This document shows positions 20,654 through 30,752 of a stretch of DNA of 64,000 bases, in pieces; position 1 is the stretch's first letter, and the number at the start of each line of letters is the position of its first letter. The DNA is from Elizabethkingia occulta (GTDB taxonomy: Bacteria > Bacteroidota > Bacteroidia > Flavobacteriales > Weeksellaceae). The stretch spans positions 310,001 to 374,000 of the forward strand of contig NZ_MAHX01000018.1 of the NCBI RefSeq assembly GCF_002023715.1. Direction: 5' to 3'. The notes under the pieces were generated by a model that had not been told where the DNA came from, searched no databases, and saw only the letters and a program-made list of their open reading frames with translations. A program made the position numbers and the translations under genes.

Positions 20654-22051
20654 TTATTCGGTTTTATTTTTTGCTACCTGTGCCATTAGTTCTGCTTCAA
20701 TAGCCACAGTATCTCCAACATAGCCGTATCCCTGCATATGAACAATTCCTCTTCTGATAGGTTCCATTAATTCAATCTTGAAAATAACGGTATCACCCGG
20801 AACAATCTTTCTTTTGAACTTTACATTATCCATTTTAATGAAATATGTAGAGTAATTTTCCGGATCCGGTACGTTCGCCAATACTAAAATACCTCCTACC
20901 TGTGCTAGAGCTTCTACCTGTAATACACCTGGCATTACTGGTTCTTTAGGAAAATGTCCCACAAAGAAAGGTTCGTTCATGGTAACATTCTTCAACCCTA
21001 CCACGTGGCTGTCAGATAATTCTAAGATTTTATCTACTAATAAGAATGGCGGACGGTGAGGAAGAAGTCTCATAATTCCGTTTATATCATAAACAGGATC
21101 TGCCTTCAAATCAAAATCCGGCACATTTTTCTTTTTCTGCAATTTATACTGTCTGTTTAATTTTTTAGCAAATTGTGTATTTACAAAGTGCCCTGGTTTG
21201 TTAGCGATAACTTTACCTTTTATCTTAACACCTACCAAAGCAAGGTCACCAATAACATCCAGTAATTTGTGACGTGCAGCTTCGTTGGGATATTTAAGGG
21301 TAACATTATCTAATATACCGTTTGGCCTGATAGAAACATCTTCTTTACCAAAAGCAAATTTTAATTTTTCTATAGTTTCAGGTGTTAATTCTTTATCAAC
21401 ATATACGATAGCATTGCTGATGTCTCCCCCTTTAATTAATCCGTGATCTAAAAGCATTTCCAATTCGTGCAGGAAACTGAATGTTCTTGCGCTGGATATC
21501 TCTTCTTTAAATTCAGAAATATGTTTAAGACTTGCATTCTGAGTTCCCAAAACTTTAGTCCCGAAATCTACCATGCAGGTAATTTCGTAATTATCCGCAG
21601 GGATTATTGTAATCTCTGAACCGGAAGCTGGATCTACATAATTCAATACCTCTTTAATTACAAGGTAATCTCTCTGTAGTTCCTGTTCTTCTACGCCAAC
21701 AGATTCAATGGCTTCTATAAAGTATTTGGATGATCCATCTAAAATAGGAGGTTCTGAACTATCCAGTTCGATAATAACATTATCAAGATCCATACCTACT
21801 AAAGCGGCTAAAACGTGCTCCGAAGTATGAATGCTTACTCCTTTCTTTTCAAGAGAAGTACCTCTTTCTGTACTGGTAACATAATTAACATCTGCTTCTA
21901 CTGTCGGATGTCCTTCAAGATCAGTACGTACAAACACAAAACCTGTATTTTCTTTTGCAGGTTTTAGTGTCATGATTACATTCTTACCAGTATGAAGCCC
22001 AATTCCCGAAAGGGTTACTTCTTCTTTTAAAGTCTTTTGCTTATCACTCAT
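20654..22051 (-). CDS. lpxC-fabZ: Bifunctional LpxC deacetylase / FabZ dehydratase
   Basis: This 465-residue fusion is usual for Bacteroidetes. Residues 1 to about 310 are the zinc-dependent UDP-3-O-acyl-GlcNAc deacetylase, with zinc-site segments [12 protein letters not shown] and [17 protein letters not shown]. Residues about 325-465 are the (3R)-hydroxyacyl-ACP dehydratase, with [14 protein letters not shown] and the catalytic [13 protein letters not shown] followed by VEALAQ. It couples lipid A commitment to fatty acid elongation, competing for hydroxyacyl-ACP. The start overlaps the end of lpxD by 8 bp. Confidence 0.97.
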   Translation of the reverse strand: MSDKQKTLKEEVTLSGIGLHTGKNVIMTLKPAKENTGFVFVRTDLEGHPTVEADVNYVTSTERGTSLEKKGVSIHTSEHVLAALVGMDLDNVIIELDSSEPPILDGSSKYFIEAIESVGVEEQELQRDYLVIKEVLNYVDPASGSEITIIPADNYEITCMVDFGTKVLGTQNASLKHISEFKEEISSARTFSFLHELEMLLDHGLIKGGDISNAIVYVDKELTPETIEKLKFAFGKEDVSIRPNGILDNVTLKYPNEAARHKLLDVIGDLALVGVKIKGKVIANKPGHFVNTQFAKKLNRQYKLQKKKNVPDFDLKADPVYDINGIMRLLPHRPPFLLVDKILELSDSHVVGLKNVTMNEPFFVGHFPKEPVMPGVLQVEALAQVGGILVLANVPDPENYSTYFIKMDNVKFKRKIVPGDTVIFKIELMEPIRRGIVHMQGYGYVGDTVAIEAELMAQVAKNKTE

Positions 22052-23081
22052 TAGTGCTATCTTTTGAGTTTATGTTTTCTAAATTATTAATTCTTTGTAC
22101 GATATCCGGGAAATTACGGAAATGCACATAACTTCTTCTGAAGTCAGTTGCCGAAATTGCAGGTGATCCATAAAGTACTTCGTGATCGCTAACACTGCTG
22201 TTAACTCCGCTTTGTGCCTGGATTTTCACCTGGTTCCCGATATTAATATGCCCAACAATACCTGTCTGGCCACCAATCATATTCCAGTGTCCGATAGTTG
22301 TTGAGCCTGCAATTCCTGCCTGAGCCGCAATTACATTGTTCTCACCTAATTTTACGTTATGGGCAATCTGAATAAGATTATCCAGCTTAGTTCCTTTACC
22401 TATAATTGTTGAACCAATTGTAGCTCTGTCTATAGTACAGCCAGCGCCTATTTCTACATTGTCTTCAATAATTACATTTCCTAATTGCGGGATTTTTTTG
22501 AAACCATCTGCTGTAGGCTGGAAACCGAACCCATCTCCACCGATTACAGTATTGGAATGGATCACACAATTATCTCCGATTACACAGTCATCATAAATTC
22601 TGGCACCACTATCAATCTGACAGTTTTTACCAATTTTTACATTTTTACCAATGTAAACTTGCGGATATATTTGTGAACCTTCACCAATAACAGATTTATG
22701 AGAAATATAGGTAAATGCTCCGATATAAACGTCATCCATTATTTTAGCAGATTCACTGATAAAAGCAGGTTGTTCTATTCCTGTCTTTTTTGACTGTAAA
22801 TCCTGATACAGATTCATCAATACCTGAAAAGCTAAATATCCATCTTCCACAGCAATCAGGGCAGACGGATATTTTTTATCTTTATCTATTAGATTTTCCG
22901 AAATAATAACGACCGAGGCCTCAGTATTATCCATCAGGGGTAAATACTTAGCATTCGCAAGGAAAGAAAGATTACCTTTCCTACCCTCCTCGATCTGAGA
23001 AAATCCGGACACTTTTGTCTCAGGATCCCCTATAACTTTACCTTTAACTAGGTTTGCAATTTGCTCTGCAGTAAATTCCAT
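22044..23081 (-). CDS. lpxD: UDP-3-O-acylglucosamine N-acyltransferase LpxD
   Basis: This 345-residue enzyme does the third step of lipid A synthesis. It has the uridine-binding N-terminal domain ([28 protein letters not shown]), a long hexapeptide beta-helix, and the active-site region [20 protein letters not shown] with the catalytic histidine. I use the ATG at 23081; a TTG three codons earlier would overlap the promoter box. It heads the operon lpxD, lpxC-fabZ, lpxA, efp, lpxD paralogue, sucD. Confidence 0.94.
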   Translation of the reverse strand: MEFTAEQIANLVKGKVIGDPETKVSGFSQIEEGRKGNLSFLANAKYLPLMDNTEASVVIISENLIDKDKKYPSALIAVEDGYLAFQVLMNLYQDLQSKKTGIEQPAFISESAKIMDDVYIGAFTYISHKSVIGEGSQIYPQVYIGKNVKIGKNCQIDSGARIYDDCVIGDNCVIHSNTVIGGDGFGFQPTADGFKKIPQLGNVIIEDNVEIGAGCTIDRATIGSTIIGKGTKLDNLIQIAHNVKLGENNVIAAQAGIAGSTTIGHWNMIGGQTGIVGHINIGNQVKIQAQSGVNSSVSDHEVLYGSPAISATDFRRSYVHFRNFPDIVQRINNLENINSKDSTNE

Positions 23082-23087
23082 AGTTTG

Positions 23088-23095
23088 CAAAGATA
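23088..23095 (-). promoter_or_regulatory. -7 box immediately upstream of lpxD
   Basis: The minus strand reads TATCTTTG ending only 6 bases before the lpxD ATG. If used, transcription would start at or within a base or two of the start codon, giving a leaderless or nearly leaderless mRNA. Confidence 0.55.
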
Positions 23096-23113
23096 CTAAA
23101 AAAGTGAATAATT

Positions 23114-24355
23114 TTATCTTTTCAGATCCTGAATTACAACAGGTAAAACTTCTCTTGGAAAAGATAAGATATATTTAGTGCTGAACGTCTTTAAATGCTG
23201 GGTTAATATCTGATTTTCGGACTTATCTAATGCAAAAACATCTTCAGATTTACTTTTCAGAAAAATAGGTTGCTTGTTTGTATCGTATGGCAGCAAAGTT
23301 CTTTCGATTTGATCCACCAGCCATTCTGCATTATCTATCCCATAGAACTCATTAGTCTTTTGGATGATTTTATCCACAGTCTGTTTGTCAAAAGCTTTTT
23401 CCGAAATAATATTTTTAGGAAAATGTCTTTGAGTAATAGATTTACATAAATGACTAAGTACAAAATCCGAATGATTCTGCCAATTTTTAAGACCGAACAT
23501 AATGTCTGAATCGTCCATCTCGGTAAAGCGTCTGAGGTCTTCCTCAGTCATTTTATCAAATTTATTTTTCTTCAGGAAATAACTCAGGTTTTCTGTAGCA
23601 ACAAGATCTTCGCCCTGTGCAGCCAATTCTTTTGCTCTTTTCAATACCTTTATAAGTAGGTGTTCTGCAACTGCAGATGTCTTATGAAAATAAACCTGCC
23701 AGTACATAAACATTCTGGCCGTTAAGAAATTCTCAATAGAATAAATCCCTTTTGCATCAATAACCAATTCATCTTTATGGACATTCATCATAGAAATAAT
23801 TCTCTGGGTATTTACGTTCCCTTCTGTAACACCCGTATAAAAACTATCCCGTTTCAGATAATCCAGACGATCCACATCCAATTGGGAAGAAACTAGTTGA
23901 TTGAAAAATTTACGATGGTATTTTCCCTGAAACATCTGTATTGCCAAATCAAGCTGCCCATTAAAATGCTCATTAAGTTTCTCCATTAAAAGGATGGATA
24001 AACGCTCGTGGTGGCAATCATTCATCAGTACAGATTCCAACGCATGAGAATAAGGACCATGTCCTACATCGTGCAAAAGTATAGCCAGTAGAGCCGCTTT
24101 TTCTTCTTCCTGAGAAATCTCTGTTCCTTTCATCTTCAAAGTTTCCAGAGCTGTAAACATGACATGTGTTGCTCCCAGTGCATGGTGAAATCTGGTATGC
24201 ATAGCACCCGGATAAACTAATGAAAGTAATCCTGTCTGCGAAATTCTGCGTAACCTCTGAAAATATGGATGTTCTATAACATCAAAAAGGATTTCATAAG
24301 GGATTTTTATAAATCCGTGTACCGGATCATTAACGATTTTCAGTTTATTAACCAT
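23114..24355 (-). CDS. HD-domain phosphohydrolase (dNTPase-like)
   Basis: This 413-residue cytoplasmic protein has the HD metal-site pattern [12 protein letters not shown], then [16 protein letters not shown], and a later Asp in [16 protein letters not shown], as in dGTPase-like HD proteins. The start [19 protein letters not shown] is characteristic of the conserved Bacteroidetes family. It probably hydrolyses nucleotide triphosphates, but the exact substrate is unknown. It lies 32 bp upstream of lpxD on the same strand, yet lpxD has its own promoter box. Confidence 0.85.
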   Translation of the reverse strand: MVNKLKIVNDPVHGFIKIPYEILFDVIEHPYFQRLRRISQTGLLSLVYPGAMHTRFHHALGATHVMFTALETLKMKGTEISQEEEKAALLAILLHDVGHGPYSHALESVLMNDCHHERLSILLMEKLNEHFNGQLDLAIQMFQGKYHRKFFNQLVSSQLDVDRLDYLKRDSFYTGVTEGNVNTQRIISMMNVHKDELVIDAKGIYSIENFLTARMFMYWQVYFHKTSAVAEHLLIKVLKRAKELAAQGEDLVATENLSYFLKKNKFDKMTEEDLRRFTEMDDSDIMFGLKNWQNHSDFVLSHLCKSITQRHFPKNIISEKAFDKQTVDKIIQKTNEFYGIDNAEWLVDQIERTLLPYDTNKQPIFLKSKSEDVFALDKSENQILTQHLKTFSTKYILSFPREVLPVVIQDLKR

Positions 24356-24493
24356 TCAGAAATTTTTAGCATCAAAAAGCTATACAAATGTAGTCAATTC
24401 CATACAGAGTTAACGGTTTTTAACGCAATCAATTGTCATTTTAGCTATTAATTAAGAACTTTTGGTCGTATTTTTGAAGAGCATAAAAAAGTT

Positions 24494-24937
24494 ATGATGA
24501 TTGAGACATTACAAATACTTTTCAAAAGAGATCTTCTGAAGCTGAAAACTGAGATCGAATCTTATCAGTCAGAAGAAAATATCTGGAAAATATCAAAGCA
24601 TATCAGCAACTCTGCAGGTAATTTGTGCCTTCACCTTATAGGAAATCTCAACCATTTTATCGGTGCTATTACGGGTAAAACGGGTTATATAAGAAACAGA
24701 GAAGCTGAATTTTCTCTGAAGGATGTACCAAGACCTCAACTCATAGAAATGATAGAGAATACCATTCTGGTGATAGAGAATACGCTGAATAATCTTAGTG
24801 AAGATGATCTGAAAAAAGAATATCCGCTTATTGTTTTCGAAGACAAAATGAGTACAGAGTTTTTCTTTACTCATCTTACAGCACATCTCAGTTACCATCT
24901 TGGGCAGATTAACTATCACAGAAGATTATTAGAATAA
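24494..24937 (+). CDS. DinB-family protein
   Basis: This 147-residue four-helix-bundle protein has spaced histidines expected for DinB/YfiT metal ligands: a central LCLHLIGNLNHFIGAITG block, a second block FFTHLTAHLSYHLGQINYHRR, and a helical middle. Members bind divalent metal and include thiol transferases; no activity can be assigned here. It ends 20 bp before porX and may be cotranscribed with it. Confidence 0.8.
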   Translation: MMIETLQILFKRDLLKLKTEIESYQSEENIWKISKHISNSAGNLCLHLIGNLNHFIGAITGKTGYIRNREAEFSLKDVPRPQLIEMIENTILVIENTLNNLSEDDLKKEYPLIVFEDKMSTEFFFTHLTAHLSYHLGQINYHRRLLE

Positions 24938-24957
24938 AAAAGAAATAAAAAGAAATT

Positions 24958-26502
24958 ATGTCAGGAAAGATATTATGGGTAGATGATGAAATCGATTTAC
25001 TAAAACCTCACATGGTATTTCTGGAGGCTAAAGGCTATGTGCTGACTCCGGTAAACAATGTAAATGAGGCGCTGGAAATTCTGGAAAAAGAAAAATATCA
25101 GCTGGTACTTATCGATGAGAATATGCCGGGAATTTCGGGATTGGAAGCAATCCCGATGATTAAAAATATAGACTCCACTATCAAAATTGTAATGGTTACC
25201 AAAAGCGAGGAAGAACACCTGATGGAGCAGGCTATTGGTTCTCAGATTTCGGACTATATCCTAAAACCGGTAAATCCCAATCAGATTTTGCTGTCATTAA
25301 AAAAGAATCTTCAGAGCGAAGATCTTGTAGAACAGAAGACCATATTGGAATACCAGCAGGAATTCAGAAACCTTAGTATGGAACTTTCTTACCTGAACAG
25401 TTTTCAGGATTGGGCAGAATATTACAAGAAAATTCTGAACTGGGAGATAAAATTCGATAAAGTCCTGAACAATGAGTTTTCAGACCTTTTACTTAGTCAA
25501 AAGGAGGAAGCAAATATTCAGTTCGCTAAATTTATTGAGAACAACTATGCAGACTGGTTAAACTCTAACGAAAAGCCATTAATGTCGCATACTCTGTTTA
25601 AAGAGAAAGTAAAACCTGAGGTTGAGAAAGACAAAGTTCTTCTTCTGATGATAGATAACCTACGTTACGATCAGTGGAAAGTTATAGAGCCATTATTTAC
25701 TCGTTTTTATAATAAGACATCGGAAGATTATTATTTCAGTATCCTACCGACTGCAACACAATATGCAAGAAATTCATTCTTTGCAGGTCTGCTTCCTTCA
25801 GAAATAGAAAAAAGATTCCCTGAATATTGGTTTAATGATAATGAGGAAGGAAATAAAAATGAACATGAGAGAGACTTTCTGGAAGATCAGATGAAGCGTT
25901 TAGGACTATCCGGTAAACACCTGAAGTATCTGAAAATATTGAATGCTGACTTTGAGAGAAAAATTTACGAGGACTTTAATCAGCATAAAAACAATGACCT
26001 TTTAGTTATTGTTTACAACTTCATCGATATTCTTTCTCATGCTAAAACTGACAATGTGATCGTTGACCAGCTTATTCGTGATGATAAGACTTTCCGTTCG
26101 CTAACTGAGCACTGGTTCGAGAATTCTTCTCTGATGAAGATTATCCGGCTTGCTGCGGAGAACAAGTTCAAACTGGTTATCACAACGGACCATGGTACTA
26201 TTTATGTAAAAAAGCCAAGTAAAGTAATTGGTGATCGTGAGACATCCACCAACATCCGTTACAAAACCGGAAAAAGCTTAACATACGAGGACAAAGATGT
26301 ATGGGCAATAGATTTTCCTGAAAAACTATTCTTACCAAAAGGAAATCTTAGCTCCAAATATATTTTTGCCAAGAACAATACTTTCTTAGCTTATCCTAAG
26401 AATTATAACCATTTTGTTAACTATTACAGAGACACCTATCAGCATGGTGGAATTTCTCTGGAAGAAGTAATTATTCCTATTGCTATTTTGGAACCGAAAT
26501 AA
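24958..26502 (+). CDS. porX: PorX, type IX secretion response regulator with PglZ domain
   Basis: This 514-residue protein has an N-terminal receiver domain with acidic pocket WVDDE, phospho-acceptor D53 in LIDENMPG, and a conserved lysine in ILKPVNP. A helical linker follows, then a C-terminal alkaline-phosphatase-like PglZ domain from about residue 215 (LLMIDNLRYDQWK, VITTDHGTIYVKKP, YQHGGISLEEV). In gliding and pathogenic Bacteroidetes, PorX acts with the histidine kinase PorY to control the type IX secretion system, and the PglZ domain hydrolyses nucleotides. The kinase and the secretion genes are not in this window. The metal ligands (D, T, DH, H) appear intact, so it should be active. 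Confidence 0.93.
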   Translation: MSGKILWVDDEIDLLKPHMVFLEAKGYVLTPVNNVNEALEILEKEKYQLVLIDENMPGISGLEAIPMIKNIDSTIKIVMVTKSEEEHLMEQAIGSQISDYILKPVNPNQILLSLKKNLQSEDLVEQKTILEYQQEFRNLSMELSYLNSFQDWAEYYKKILNWEIKFDKVLNNEFSDLLLSQKEEANIQFAKFIENNYADWLNSNEKPLMSHTLFKEKVKPEVEKDKVLLLMIDNLRYDQWKVIEPLFTRFYNKTSEDYYFSILPTATQYARNSFFAGLLPSEIEKRFPEYWFNDNEEGNKNEHERDFLEDQMKRLGLSGKHLKYLKILNADFERKIYEDFNQHKNNDLLVIVYNFIDILSHAKTDNVIVDQLIRDDKTFRSLTEHWFENSSLMKIIRLAAENKFKLVITTDHGTIYVKKPSKVIGDRETSTNIRYKTGKSLTYEDKDVWAIDFPEKLFLPKGNLSSKYIFAKNNTFLAYPKNYNHFVNYYRDTYQHGGISLEEVIIPIAILEPK

Positions 26503-26564
26503 ACAAGATAAAATTTAAAATACCGAAACTTACTGTAAACAAACACCTTTACAGCCAAAATGAT

Positions 26565-26597
26565 AAAAGCCGGATAAATAATTTACCCGGCTTTTTT
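26565..26597 (+). terminator. Terminator after porX
   Basis: The hairpin AAGCCGG...CCGGCTT is followed by six Ts about 65 bp after the stop. Confidence 0.85.
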
Positions 26598-26645
26598 GTT
26601 TTGTAACATTAAAAAATACAAATTTGCAGGATTAAAGAATAAAAA

Positions 26646-27056
26646 ATGCTGGAAATTGAAATTTCTTCCATAGAACAATGGCAGGAAGTTGCTGAGAAAA
26701 TCAAGCAGCATCTGAAGCATAATATCCTGTTCCTAAAAGGTAATCTTGGAGCAGGAAAGACAACCTTTACACAACAGCTTGTAAAATCTCTGGGAAGTAA
26801 CGATGAAGTTACCTCACCCACTTATTCTATTGTAAATGAATATGAGAGTCCAAAAGGTAAAATTTTTCATTTTGACCTGTACAGGCTACGCAACTTAGAA
26901 GAAGTATACGATATTGGCATCGAAGATTATTTGGACAATGCCTTCCTTAGTATCATTGAATGGCCTGAGATATTTCAGGATGAAATTTCTGATCTGCCAC
27001 ACCACGAAATGCAAATCACAAATTCTGATAACACAAGAACAATAAAATTTAAATAG
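26646..27056 (+). CDS. tsaE: tRNA threonylcarbamoyladenosine biosynthesis ATPase TsaE
   Basis: This 136-residue P-loop ATPase is needed with TsaB, TsaC and TsaD for the t6A modification of ANN-decoding tRNAs. The Walker A motif GNLGAGKTTFTQ is near residue 37. The family blocks SPTYSIVNEY, HFDLYRL and IEWPE are intact, and length is normal. A -7 box of the next gene begins 4 bases after its stop. Confidence 0.94.
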   Translation: MLEIEISSIEQWQEVAEKIKQHLKHNILFLKGNLGAGKTTFTQQLVKSLGSNDEVTSPTYSIVNEYESPKGKIFHFDLYRLRNLEEVYDIGIEDYLDNAFLSIIEWPEIFQDEISDLPHHEMQITNSDNTRTIKFK

Positions 27057-27059
27057 TCC

Positions 27060-27067
27060 TATCTTTG
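27060..27067 (+). promoter_or_regulatory. -7 box for the alanine dehydrogenase gene
   Basis: TATCTTTG, a perfect TAnnTTTG match, lies in the 39-bp gap between tsaE and ald about 29 bp before the ald ATG. This suggests ald is transcribed independently of tsaE. Confidence 0.6.
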
Positions 27068-27095
27068 TTATAAGGATTGATATAAAAGTTAGAAA

Positions 27096-28286
27096 ATGGG
27101 TACAACAATTTTTACACCTTTCACAGAAAAAGAACTCATTCCCAAGGAAGAGAAATTAGAAATTGTACGAAAGGAAAAAAAGTTCAGCATCGGAATTCCG
27201 AAAGAAACTTGTCTTGACGAAAAAAGATTATGTCTTACTCCCGATGCAGTACAGGTATTAGTACAGGCTGGCCACCGCATTATTATGGAAAATGGTGCAG
27301 GAGAAGGTTCTTTTTTTACCGATTTGCAATACGCCGAGGCTGGTGCAGAAATGACAACAGATACTCAGGAAGTATTTAGTCAAAACATTATTCTGAAAAT
27401 CAATCCGCCGACACTGGACGAGATAGAATTCCTGAAGCCTTGTTCTTACATTATCTCTGCATTACAAATCAACCTGAGCTCCAAAGAATACTTCAAGAAA
27501 TTATCCGAAAAAAAAATCAATGCAATTGCGTTCGAATATATTATGGATGAGTACAAGCAGTATTCTCTTGTGCGTCTTATCGGAGAGATTGCCGGTACGG
27601 TTTCTATTCTTTACTCTTCCGAACTTCTTGCACAAACCAACGGGCAAATGCTTGGCGGGATTACAGGAGTAAGACCTACAGAAGTTGTAATTGTGGGTGC
27701 CGGAATTGTAGGTGAATATGCGACAAAAGCAGCTATTGGATTAGGTGCCAGTGTAAAAGTATTCGATAATTCTTTATCCAAACTAAGAAGACTAAATGTG
27801 ATGGTAGACAGCAGAGTACCTACTTCTATTATCGATCCAAAAGAATTAAAAAAGAGCCTGAGACGTGCAGATGTTGTAATCGGCGCGTTACCAAGGCTTA
27901 ATATGTTCCCTATCGTCACCGAAGATATGGTAATGCATATGAAAAAGGGCAGTGTAATTATAGACGTTACTGTAGACAATGGTAAAAGTGTCGAAACATC
28001 AGAACTTACTACTCTTTCCAAGCCTACCTTTATAAAACATGGTGTTATCCATTGCGGATTACCTAACCTTACCTCCCGCATGTCCAGAACAACTACAAAA
28101 GCTATAAGCAATTTCTTTTTAAGCTACTTACTGGATTTTGATCAGGAAGGTGGTTTCGAAAATGTTCTGGTAAAAAATAGTGAAATGAAGCAGAGTCTTT
28201 ATATGTACAAAGGCAGACTTACGAAGCAGGCTATTGCAAACAAATTTGGAATGCAGTACCACGATATCAACCTTTTAATTTTCTAA
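27096..28286 (+). CDS. ald: Alanine dehydrogenase
   Basis: This 396-residue NAD-dependent enzyme of the AlaDh/PNT family interconverts alanine and pyruvate plus ammonia. The substrate domain begins GIPKETCLDEKRLCLTPDAV, and the Rossmann motif VIVGAGIVGEYATKAAIGLGA appears near residue 200. Met-rich blocks NMFPIVTEDMVMHMKKGSVI follow. The N-terminal extension and long C-terminal tail are typical of the Bacteroidetes form. A transhydrogenase alpha subunit is excluded because no beta subunit or membrane part follows. Confidence 0.88.
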   Translation: MGTTIFTPFTEKELIPKEEKLEIVRKEKKFSIGIPKETCLDEKRLCLTPDAVQVLVQAGHRIIMENGAGEGSFFTDLQYAEAGAEMTTDTQEVFSQNIILKINPPTLDEIEFLKPCSYIISALQINLSSKEYFKKLSEKKINAIAFEYIMDEYKQYSLVRLIGEIAGTVSILYSSELLAQTNGQMLGGITGVRPTEVVIVGAGIVGEYATKAAIGLGASVKVFDNSLSKLRRLNVMVDSRVPTSIIDPKELKKSLRRADVVIGALPRLNMFPIVTEDMVMHMKKGSVIIDVTVDNGKSVETSELTTLSKPTFIKHGVIHCGLPNLTSRMSRTTTKAISNFFLSYLLDFDQEGGFENVLVKNSEMKQSLYMYKGRLTKQAIANKFGMQYHDINLLIF

Positions 28287-28655
28287 ATGCGGAGATTCAG
28301 ATTTTATTTAATAGGCCTTATTCCGGGCATCATCATTGTATTCTTTATTCTAAACCAAAAAGGAACCAGTTGTTCTTATTTTCCAAATGACCGTGTAGTT
28401 GCTGAAACCCTTACAAAAGACTTTGTTCTTACTCCGGATTTCCAGCAAGAACTAAAGGCATTGAACCTGAATGAAAAATTCCTGAAGGACAGTATTGTGA
28501 GCAAGGGAAAAATAGACTTTGACAGAAGTGAAGCTCAAAAGCAGCCTTGCCCGAAGTATTTACTTTTCTACCCTTCCAAAAAACCTGTATACGAAGTACA
28601 GTATGAAAAATGCAAAGAAAATGCTCAGTTTATCAATATCAAAAAAATAAATTAA
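28287..28655 (+). CDS. Small membrane-anchored protein of unknown function
   Basis: This 122-residue protein starts on the base after the ald stop codon. One N-terminal membrane helix (residues about 6-24, FYLIGLIPGIIIVFFILN) precedes a soluble, probably periplasmic part with three cysteines (C33, C88 and C113), suggesting a disulfide. I do not recognise a named domain; comparable proteins occur in related flavobacteria. Its position suggests cotranscription with ald, but no functional link is evident. Confidence 0.75.
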   Translation: MRRFRFYLIGLIPGIIIVFFILNQKGTSCSYFPNDRVVAETLTKDFVLTPDFQQELKALNLNEKFLKDSIVSKGKIDFDRSEAQKQPCPKYLLFYPSKKPVYEVQYEKCKENAQFINIKKIN

Positions 28656-28663
28656 TCATAAAC

Positions 28664-28693
28664 AAATGACCGGAATTTCTTCCGGTCATTTTT
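28664..28693 (+). terminator. Terminator after the ald operon
   Basis: The hairpin ATGACCGGAATTTCTTCCGGTCAT is followed by a T run, 9 bp after the stop. Confidence 0.88.
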
Positions 28694-29150
28694 ATTTATA
28701 ATCACCCGCTTTGGCGAGGTTAAGATAACGTTCCTCCGGAACGCTTTGAGTTTTCTCAATTATATTCTCTATAAATATAAAGTTCTTAAAGGAACTTTTA
28801 TGATGAAGCATATTTTCTATATAAAGTTTCATGATAAGAGAAATCGGAAGGAATTAGAATAAAGCTCCAGAGGAGCCTGATCTGTGTAAAAATAAATGCA
28901 TTCAAAAATAAGTATTCTGGAGGAATATTATCTCGAAACATGAATAGTCAAAAGAATATTTTTCCTCTATATTCCTACTCTGGATTTGTATTTGATTGAT
29001 ATTATATTAGCCTTATAAAATTCCCCAATTCAATAACCTAATATAAAATCAAAGTATTCATACTTAATTCTGCTATCAATTACAAAAGACCATCCGGGCT
29101 TTCTTGGATTAAAAATTTGATTTACTTCAGGTAATCCTTACCTTTAGGTT
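28694..29150. repeat. Gene-free gap holding four short palindromes
   Basis: This 457-bp gap has no credible gene. It holds four small dyads: CGTTCCTCCGGAACG at 28729, AAGTTCTTAAAGGAACTT at 28780, GCTCCAGAGGAGC at 28864 and TATTCTGGAGGAATA at 28913. All share a core of the form TCC-n3-GGA or a variant of it, and none is followed by a T run, so they are not simple terminators. The remainder is AT-rich sequence that includes the promoter region of the next gene. Confidence 0.6.
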
Positions 29151-30659
29151 ATGAAAATCCTAAACTCTGGTCAGATTAAGCTTCTGGATCAGGAAACTAT
29201 TGCAATTCAGAATATATCCTCGTGGCAGCTAATGGAACGTGCTTCCGAAGCAGTCACCAATGCTATTCTGGATAAAATAAAAGGCCAGCAACCAGCTTTC
29301 AGTATATTTTGCGGAAAAGGAAATAATGGTGGTGATGGTCTGGCAATAGCCAGAATTTTATTTAGAAAAAATTTCGAAGTCCATATCTTTCTGCTTCAGG
29401 CCGAACAATATTCCAAAGAAAATCTGGAGAACCAGAAAAGGTTAAAGAATATGAGTATCAACGTTACAGTTTTCAATGAAAACACTACCGTTGATATTCA
29501 TGAAAATACAATAGTGATAGATGCACTTTTCGGGAATGGCTTACATACTCCTTTAGATAAGAAATGGAAGGATTTTTTTCAACAGATTTCAGATTCTTTA
29601 CCTCTTAGTATTTTTGCAGTTGATTTGCCATCAGGCTTTATTGCTGACCGTGCAATGGATGAAGATTATCCCTGCCTGAAAGCTGATCATGTGTTTACTT
29701 TTGAAATACCTAAAACGGGTCTTCTGTTCCCTGCATCACAAAAATGGTTGGCCGATTTCTCTATCGTTAAAATAGACCTAGATAAAAATATCCGGGAAAG
29801 CTTTGATTCTTTCTATTATTTCGTCGAGAAAAAGATGATAAAAAAGTTTTTAAAGCCAGCTTCAAAGTTTTCACATAAAGGAACTTTTGGCCATGTATTA
29901 ATTATGGGTGGCAGCTACGGAAAAATTGGAGCTACAGTTCTAAGTAGTCTGGCAGCACTAAAAACAGGTAGTGGTCTTGTTACTACTTATTTACCCAAAT
30001 GTGGTTACAATATTATGCAAAACAGCATAACAGAAGCCATGTGTATCACAGATCCTGGTGAAGAGTATTTATCCAAAGCTCCGGATTTAAATACATATCA
30101 GGCAGTAGCTATTGGTATGGGTGTGGGTCAGCACAAAGAAACGGAAAAACTAATGCTAAAATGCCTGAAAGATAATCCTAACCAATACTTTGTTATCGAT
30201 GCTGATGCATTAAATATTCTGTCAAAGCAGAAAAAGCCCTTTCAGTATGTTCCTAAAAACGCAATCCTTACACCTCACCCAAAAGAACTACAGCGACTGA
30301 TTGGTGATTGGAAGGATGACTTTGAAAAAATTGAAAAGGTAAGAGCTATCGCCTTAAAATATGAAATCAATATATTAATAAAAGGAGCTTACACCGCCAG
30401 TATATTATCCGATGGCAATTGCTATTTCAACTCCACAGGTAATTGGGGAATGGCGACTGCTGGTTCCGGAGATACACTTTCAGGAATACTTGTTTCACTT
30501 TTAGGGCAAGGTTATTCATCCTACGAAGCTTGCCTTCTAGGCACCTATTTACATGGATTAGCCGGAGATCTCGCAACAGAAAAAATACATCCACATTCTC
30601 TGGTTGCTTCTGATATTTCAAATTTTATAAGTGCTGCTTATTTCGACCTTACCAAATAG
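29151..30659 (+). CDS. nnrD: Bifunctional NAD(P)H-hydrate repair enzyme (epimerase + dehydratase)
   Basis: This 502-residue fusion repairs hydrated NADH and NADPH. Residues 1 to about 215 are the YjeF-type epimerase (FCGKGNNGGDGLAIARIL, DALFGNGL). The rest is the ADP/ATP-dependent dehydratase of ribokinase fold (HKGTFGHVLIMGGSYGK, VIDADALNIL, LTPHPKEL, TAGSGDTLSGIL). Both active-site regions are intact and the length is normal for the fused bacterial form. Its stop lies 54 bp before the proposed tyrA leader promoter. Confidence 0.94.
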   Translation: MKILNSGQIKLLDQETIAIQNISSWQLMERASEAVTNAILDKIKGQQPAFSIFCGKGNNGGDGLAIARILFRKNFEVHIFLLQAEQYSKENLENQKRLKNMSINVTVFNENTTVDIHENTIVIDALFGNGLHTPLDKKWKDFFQQISDSLPLSIFAVDLPSGFIADRAMDEDYPCLKADHVFTFEIPKTGLLFPASQKWLADFSIVKIDLDKNIRESFDSFYYFVEKKMIKKFLKPASKFSHKGTFGHVLIMGGSYGKIGATVLSSLAALKTGSGLVTTYLPKCGYNIMQNSITEAMCITDPGEEYLSKAPDLNTYQAVAIGMGVGQHKETEKLMLKCLKDNPNQYFVIDADALNILSKQKKPFQYVPKNAILTPHPKELQRLIGDWKDDFEKIEKVRAIALKYEINILIKGAYTASILSDGNCYFNSTGNWGMATAGSGDTLSGILVSLLGQGYSSYEACLLGTYLHGLAGDLATEKIHPHSLVASDISNFISAAYFDLTK

Positions 30660-30712
30660 AATTGACTCCACACAAATTTTAAAAGGAACTAATATTTTTT
30701 GAATAAAAAATT

Positions 30713-30742
30713 TTGTCACCTCATCCTTAATTTCTAATTTAG
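30713..30742 (+). promoter_or_regulatory. Promoter of the tyrA leader (-33 TTG, -7 TAATTTAG)
   Basis: TTG at 30713-30715 and TAATTTAG at 30735-30742 are separated by 19 bases. This fits the flavobacterial TTG-n19-TAnnTTTG arrangement with one mismatch in the -7 box. The leader peptide start is 11 bases downstream. Confidence 0.6.
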
Positions 30743-30752
30743 CCTCGTGAAA

